Source of the DNA: Klenkia marina
Lineage (GTDB): Bacteria; Actinomycetota; Actinomycetes; Mycobacteriales; Geodermatophilaceae
Reading direction: 5' to 3'
DNA: 64,000 nt
Assembly (NCBI RefSeq): GCF_900101025.1
Contig: NZ_FMUH01000003.1
Location: 434,001 to 498,000 of the forward strand
Of the stretch, positions 60,621-64,000 are shown one piece after another. The notes beneath the pieces were generated by a model. It had not been told where the DNA came from. It ran no database searches and was given only the letters and a program-made list of their open reading frames with translations. The position numbers and the translations under genes were made by a program. How positions within the stretch are numbered: position 1 is the stretch's first letter; the number at the start of each line of letters is the position of its first letter.

Positions 60621-61546
60621 AGCTGCTCTTCGCCGGTACGCCGGCGCCCGCCGTCCCGTCGCTGGAGGCCCTGCTGGCCAGCGACCACGAGGTCGTCGCG
60701 GTGCTCACCCGGCCCGACGCCCGCGCCGGGCGGGGGCGTCGCGAGGTGCGCTCGCCGGTCGCCGTCCGGGCCGACGAGGCGGGCATCCCCGTGCTGCAGC
60801 CGCCGTCGCCGCGCGACCCGGCGTTCCTCGAGCAGTTCGCCGCGCTCGGCGTCGACTGCGCACCCGTCGTGGCCTACGGCGCGCTGGTGCCGCCGGCGGC
60901 GCTGGCGGTCCCGCAGCACGGCTGGGTCAACCTACACTTCTCGTTGCTGCCCGCGTGGCGCGGTGCCGCTCCGGTGCAGCACGCGGTGATGGCCGGCGAC
61001 GAGGTCACGGGCGCGGCGACCTTCCGGCTCGAGCAGGGCCTGGACACCGGCCCGGTGTACGGCGTCGTCACCGAGCCGGTCGGCCCGCGCGACACCGCCG
61101 GCGACCTGCTCGACCGGCTCGCGGTCAGCGGCGCCGGCCTGCTGGTGGCCACCCTCGACGGCGTCGCCGACGGCTCGCTGCAGCCCGTGCCGCAGCCCGC
61201 CGAGGGCGTCTCGCTGGCCCCGAAGGTCGAGACCGCCGACGCGGCCGTCGACTGGTCGCTGCCGGCCCACGTGGTCGACCGCCGCGTCCGCGGGGTGACC
61301 CCGGCCCCCGGGGCCTGGACGACGTGGCGCGGCGACCGCCTGCGGCTGGGGCCGGTCGAGCCGCTGCCCACGTCGCTCGGCCTCGAGCCGGGGCAGCTGT
61401 CGGTGGGCCCCAGCGGGGTGCTGGTGGGCACCGGCCGCGGCTCGGTGCGGCTGGGCCAGGTGCAGCCGGCCGGCAAGAAGATGCTCCCCGCGGCCGACTG
61501 GGCGCGCGGCGCCCGGCCCGCGGACGGCGAGAGGGTGGGCGCGTGA
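60617..61546 (+). CDS. fmt: Methionyl-tRNA formyltransferase, apparent CTG start
   Basis: Formylates initiator Met-tRNA. The reading frame from CTG 60617 encodes (M)[19 protein letters not shown], the conserved Fmt N-terminus. The first ordinary start in frame, GTG 60701, would remove these 28 residues including the first strand and FAGTP loop of the formyl-folate domain. The catalytic Asn-His are in [16 protein letters not shown] and the Asp in [10 protein letters not shown]; the C-terminal OB-fold tRNA domain is complete. With the CTG start the protein has 309 residues, the normal length. The start overlaps def by four bases (CTGA), and the stop overlaps rsmB (GTGA). Confidence 0.9.
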   Translation: MKLLFAGTPAPAVPSLEALLASDHEVVAVLTRPDARAGRGRREVRSPVAVRADEAGIPVLQPPSPRDPAFLEQFAALGVDCAPVVAYGALVPPAALAVPQHGWVNLHFSLLPAWRGAAPVQHAVMAGDEVTGAATFRLEQGLDTGPVYGVVTEPVGPRDTAGDLLDRLAVSGAGLLVATLDGVADGSLQPVPQPAEGVSLAPKVETADAAVDWSLPAHVVDRRVRGVTPAPGAWTTWRGDRLRLGPVEPLPTSLGLEPGQLSVGPSGVLVGTGRGSVRLGQVQPAGKKMLPAADWARGARPADGERVGA

Positions 61547-63039
61547 CGCAGGGCCAGGGCCAGGGTGGCCGAGCACAGGGTGGCCCAGGACAGGGTGGCC
61601 GCGGGCAGGGTGGCCGACGACCGGCGCCGGCCGGGCGCCGCGGGCCGACCGGGCGACCGGCGGGTCCGCGCACGGTGCAGCACCGGCCCGAGAGCCGCCG
61701 GGGCGCCCCGGTCCTCGACGGCGCCCGGTTGACCGCCTACGACGTGCTGCACGGGGTCTCCTCCCGCGACGCCTACGCCAACCTGCTGCTGCCCCAGCTG
61801 CTGCGCGAGCGGGCCGCCGACCTGTCGCCCCGCGACGCCGCGTTCGCCACCCAGCTCACGTACGGCACGCTGCGGGCCACCGGCACGCTCGACGCGGTCC
61901 TGGCCGGGCTGGTGTCCCGCCCGCTCGGTGAGCTCGAGCCCGAGCTGCTGGACCTGCTGCGGCTGGGCGCCTACCAGGTCATCGACCTGCGGGTGCCGGC
62001 GCACGCCGCGGTGGACACCACGGTGGCCCTGGCCCGGGCGATCGTCGGCACGGGTGCGTCCGGCCTGGTCAACGCGGTGCTGCGCAAGGTCGCCGACGGC
62101 GGCGACCGGGCGGCGTGGGTGCAGGCGCTGGGCGCCACCGGTGACGAGCGGCTCTCGCTGCTCACCGACCACCCGCAGTGGATCATCGACGCGTGGCGCG
62201 GCGCGCTGGGATCCGACGCCGAGCTCGAGGACGCGCTGCTGGCCGACGACGAGGCCCCCGAGGTGCACCTGGTGGCCCGCTCGGTCGACCGGGCCACGCT
62301 CATCGCCTCCTCCGACGGCCTGCCCGGCCCCTGGTCGCCGTACGCGGTGCGCCTGGAGGGCGGCGACCCCGGCCTGCTGCCCGAGGTGCGCTCGGGCTCG
62401 GCGGGGGTGCAGGACGAGGGGTCTCAGGTCGCCGCGCTCGCGCTGGTGCGCGCCCCGCTGGACGGGCCGGACGCCGCGTGGCTGGACATGTGCGCCGGGC
62501 CCGGCGGCAAGGCCGCGCTGCTGGCAGCGGTCCGTCCCGAGGGCGTGCGGCTGACCGCGGCCGACCGCTCGGAGCACCGGGTGGGTCTGGTCGCGTCGGC
62601 GCTCCGGGACGCCGAGGACGTCGAGGTGCTGGTGACCGACGGCCGCACGGGTCCGTGGGAGGCCGGGTCGTTCGACCGCGTGCTGCTCGACGCGCCCTGC
62701 ACCGGGCTGGGCGCGCTGCGCCGGCGGCCCGAGGTGCGCTGGCGGCGCACGCCGGAGGACGTCGCCCCGCTGGCCGAGCTGCAGCGCGAGCTGCTCGACG
62801 CGGCGCTGGTCGCCGTCCGGCCCGGGGGCGTGGTGGCCTACGTGACCTGCTCCCCGCACACGGCCGAGACCGTCGACGTGGTGGCCGGGGTGGCCGACCG
62901 CGACGACGTCGAGGTGCTGCCGGTGGCCCCGCTGTTCCCCGGGGTCCCCGACGCGGCCCGGGGCGACGGTCTGCAGCTGTGGCCGCACCGGCACGGCACC
63001 GACGCGATGTTCGTCGCCCTCCTGCGCCGCCGCTCCTGA
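61543..63039 (+). CDS. rsmB: 16S rRNA (cytosine(967)-C(5))-methyltransferase RsmB
   Basis: A 498-residue SAM-dependent RNA methyltransferase. An unusual Gly/Gln/Arg-rich N-terminus of about 50 residues ([15 protein letters not shown]) is followed by a NusB-like RNA-binding domain ([20 protein letters not shown]) and the Rossmann domain: [14 protein letters not shown] binds [21 protein letters not shown] and [10 protein letters not shown] hold the two cysteines of the m5C mechanism. GTG 61543 overlaps fmt. It is the last gene of def-fmt-rsmB. Confidence 0.94.
   Translation: MTQGQGQGGRAQGGPGQGGRGQGGRRPAPAGRRGPTGRPAGPRTVQHRPESRRGAPVLDGARLTAYDVLHGVSSRDAYANLLLPQLLRERAADLSPRDAAFATQLTYGTLRATGTLDAVLAGLVSRPLGELEPELLDLLRLGAYQVIDLRVPAHAAVDTTVALARAIVGTGASGLVNAVLRKVADGGDRAAWVQALGATGDERLSLLTDHPQWIIDAWRGALGSDAELEDALLADDEAPEVHLVARSVDRATLIASSDGLPGPWSPYAVRLEGGDPGLLPEVRSGSAGVQDEGSQVAALALVRAPLDGPDAAWLDMCAGPGGKAALLAAVRPEGVRLTAADRSEHRVGLVASALRDAEDVEVLVTDGRTGPWEAGSFDRVLLDAPCTGLGALRRRPEVRWRRTPEDVAPLAELQRELLDAALVAVRPGGVVAYVTCSPHTAETVDVVAGVADRDDVEVLPVAPLFPGVPDAARGDGLQLWPHRHGTDAMFVALLRRRS
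61561..61615 (+). repeat. 15-bp periodic repeat at the 5' end of rsmB
   Basis: CAGGGTGGCC occurs four times at exact 15-base spacing (61561, 61576, 61591, 61606), each encoding Gln-Gly-Gly-(Arg/Pro)-x. It produces an RGG-like basic tail and can vary in copy number without a frameshift. Confidence 0.88.
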
Positions 63040-63058
63040 CGCCGGCGGGATGTCCGCG

Positions 63059-63136
63059 CGGGGGTGGCCGGACATCCCCCACGGCGGCCGGCCGTTGCCC
63101 GGTGCGCGGACCGTCAGCGATGTCCGGCCACCCCCG
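63059..63136. repeat. 18-bp perfect inverted repeat with 42-bp spacer
   Basis: CGGGGGTGGCCGGACATC (63059-63076) and its exact reverse complement GATGTCCGGCCACCCCCG (63119-63136). A third partial copy, GATGTCCG, lies just upstream at 63049-63056. The right arm extends into the last codons of the minus-strand gene. It may be a convergent terminator or a dispersed palindromic element. Confidence 0.8.
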
Positions 63137-63746
63137 GCGCTGCGCCGTGCGAGGCCAGCCACCGCCGGGCCGCTCGCCGTCGGCGCAGTCCGCGGACGCC
63201 ACCGACCCCGGCGAGCACCACCCACACCGCGGCGAAGTACCACGGGACGCCGCGGTCGGGGTCGGCTCGGTGCGCCAGGACGAGCCCCGCGGCCACGACC
63301 GCGTAGAACGGTGCGACCCACAGCAGTGAACGGCCCTCCCGCGCCCAGCGGTCGGCCAGGCCCTCCACGCGCGCCCGGCCGCCCGGCGGCGGGGGAGAGC
63401 AGGTGCGCAGGGCGACTTCGGCGCGGGCGTCGTCGAGCTCCTCGCCGGTGAACCGGCCGGAGTCCGCACGCCCGCGGTGCAGGTCGGCCACCGACTGCCC
63501 GGCGCTCCGCTCAAGCCACCACCACCCGAGCGCGACGCCGCCGCCGAGCAGGACGACCAGGACGACGGCGGACGCGTCGGGTGCACCGTCGTCCCAGCCG
63601 GACACCACGAACCAGGCCAGCAGGACGGCGGGGACGAAGGCGAGCCCGGCGCGGCGTCCGCGGCGTCGGCGGCGGGCCAGCCGCAGCACGGACTGCTCGG
63701 CGTCGTCGCCGACGCCGCTGCCGTCCACCCGGTCCCTCTCGTCCAT
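63114..63746 (-). CDS. Hypothetical membrane protein
   Basis: A 210-residue protein I do not recognise. The N-terminus is acidic then strongly basic ([14 protein letters not shown]). Two helices follow (LAFVPAVLLAWFVVSGW and ASAVVLVVLLGGGVALGWWWL), then a soluble segment with RFTGEELDDARAEV and VEGLADRWAREG, and a second helix pair (LLWVAPFYAVVAAGLVLA, WYFAAVWVVLAGVGGV) ending in an Arg-rich tail. ATG 63746 is preferred because GAGGGCGG precedes it; ATG 63785 and GTG 63791 are in frame but lack a ribosome site. Its last residues are encoded by the inverted repeat arm. Confidence 0.65.
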   Translation of the reverse strand: MDERDRVDGSGVGDDAEQSVLRLARRRRRGRRAGLAFVPAVLLAWFVVSGWDDGAPDASAVVLVVLLGGGVALGWWWLERSAGQSVADLHRGRADSGRFTGEELDDARAEVALRTCSPPPPGGRARVEGLADRWAREGRSLLWVAPFYAVVAAGLVLAHRADPDRGVPWYFAAVWVVLAGVGGVRGLRRRRAARRWLASHGAAPGVAGHR

Positions 63747-63828
63747 CTGCCGCCCTCGTCCACCACCGGTGCCGGTCGGGCCCATGATCACGGACCAGGG
63801 GCCTGCTGTCGCGCCGAGGACGGCGTGC

Positions 63829-64000
63829 TCAGCCGGTGCGGGGTGCCGGCACCAGGCTGGTCTCCAGGCCGAAGACCTCGCCGGCGCCGGCAGCGGTGAG
63901 CGGCCGGGCCATGAGGTACCCCTGGGCGTGCTGGCACCCCTCGGCCAGCAGCGCGGCGAGGTCCTCCGGCCGCTCGACGCCCTCGCCCACGACGGTCATC
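63829..64000 (-). CDS. EAL-domain protein, C-terminal end (continues beyond window)
   Basis: Only the last 56 residues are inside the window. VVGEGVERPEDLAAL, then GCQHAQGYLMARPL, is the diagnostic end of an EAL domain (the EGVE and GYL..RP motifs). EAL domains hydrolyse cyclic di-GMP or act as its sensors; whether this one is active cannot be seen. A 30-residue tail follows. It is of interest because BldD at 41.9 kb carries an intact c-di-GMP site. The gap from 63747 to 63828 shows nothing recognisable. Confidence 0.88.
   Translation of the reverse strand, partial: MTVVGEGVERPEDLAALLAEGCQHAQGYLMARPLTAAGAGEVFGLETSLVPAPRTG

Noticed and set aside
60701-61546. fmt starting at GTG 60701
   Set aside because: It would delete the conserved FAGTP N-terminus; the CTG at 60617 with a ribosome site fits better.

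Overview
This 64 kb window is very GC-rich chromosomal DNA from an actinobacterium. GC is roughly three quarters by eye, and GTG starts are very common. Gene order closely follows the conserved actinomycete core known from Mycobacterium: thrS-HIT-pgsA-patA-pimA, pdxST-yebC-ruvCAB, yajC-secD-secF-apt-relA, hisS, aspS, rarA-alaS-ruvX-mltG, the aro cluster-pepQ-efp-nusB, then pyrR-pyrBC-carAB-pyrKDF-mihF-gmk-rpoZ-coaBC-metK-priA, ending def-fmt-rsmB. A BldD orthologue with an intact c-di-GMP signature, a PyrK plus class 1B PyrD pair, and the phosphatidylinositol mannoside genes fit a Geodermatophilaceae-like lineage. That family assignment is inference.

Layout. 1-1.4 kb: the C-terminal part of an RskA-type anti-sigma factor, a PGPGW membrane protein and tRNA-Val(CAC). 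1.4-2.4 kb: a minus-strand DHFR/RibD-like reductase divergent from an HNH nuclease. 2.5-8.4 kb: thrS coupled to the phosphatidylinositol and PIM synthesis genes, then a LemA-like protein. 8.4-13.2 kb: PLP synthase, YebC and the Holliday-junction genes ruvCAB behind a perfect SOS box. 13.3-19.9 kb: accessory Sec translocon, apt and relA. 20-29.3 kb: cyclophilin, MBL hydrolase, hisS, aldo/keto reductase, aspS, an aminotransferase, a second aldo/keto reductase and rarA. 29.3-41.8 kb: two small membrane proteins, alaS, ruvX, mltG, the shikimate genes, pepQ, efp and nusB. 41.9-52.7 kb: bldD, divergent from a complete UMP-synthesis operon (apart from pyrE) that starts with a PyrR-binding leader. 52.9-63 kb: mihF, gmk, rpoZ, coaBC, metK, a helicase-dead priA, a racemase, def, fmt and rsmB. 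The right edge holds a small membrane protein and the C-terminus of an EAL-domain protein.

Most neighbouring genes overlap by 1, 4, 8 or 14 bases, so translational coupling is the rule. Transcription units often begin with a -10 hexamer 5-8 bases before the start codon, the arrangement of leaderless mRNAs. No gap without a gene exceeds 300 bases; the largest are about 214 bases (52659-52872) and 208 bases (42413-42620). I found no CRISPR array, insertion sequence, prophage or integrase.

This is a housekeeping region, and I do not see a self-contained new defence or biosynthetic system. The observations I consider most worth checking are: an apparent CTG start codon for fmt; two unexplained intergenic palindromic elements (26892-26949 and 63059-63136); the PyrR leader that can mask its own ribosome binding site; the dead-ATPase PriA; and 15-bp in-frame tandem repeats in secD and rsmB.
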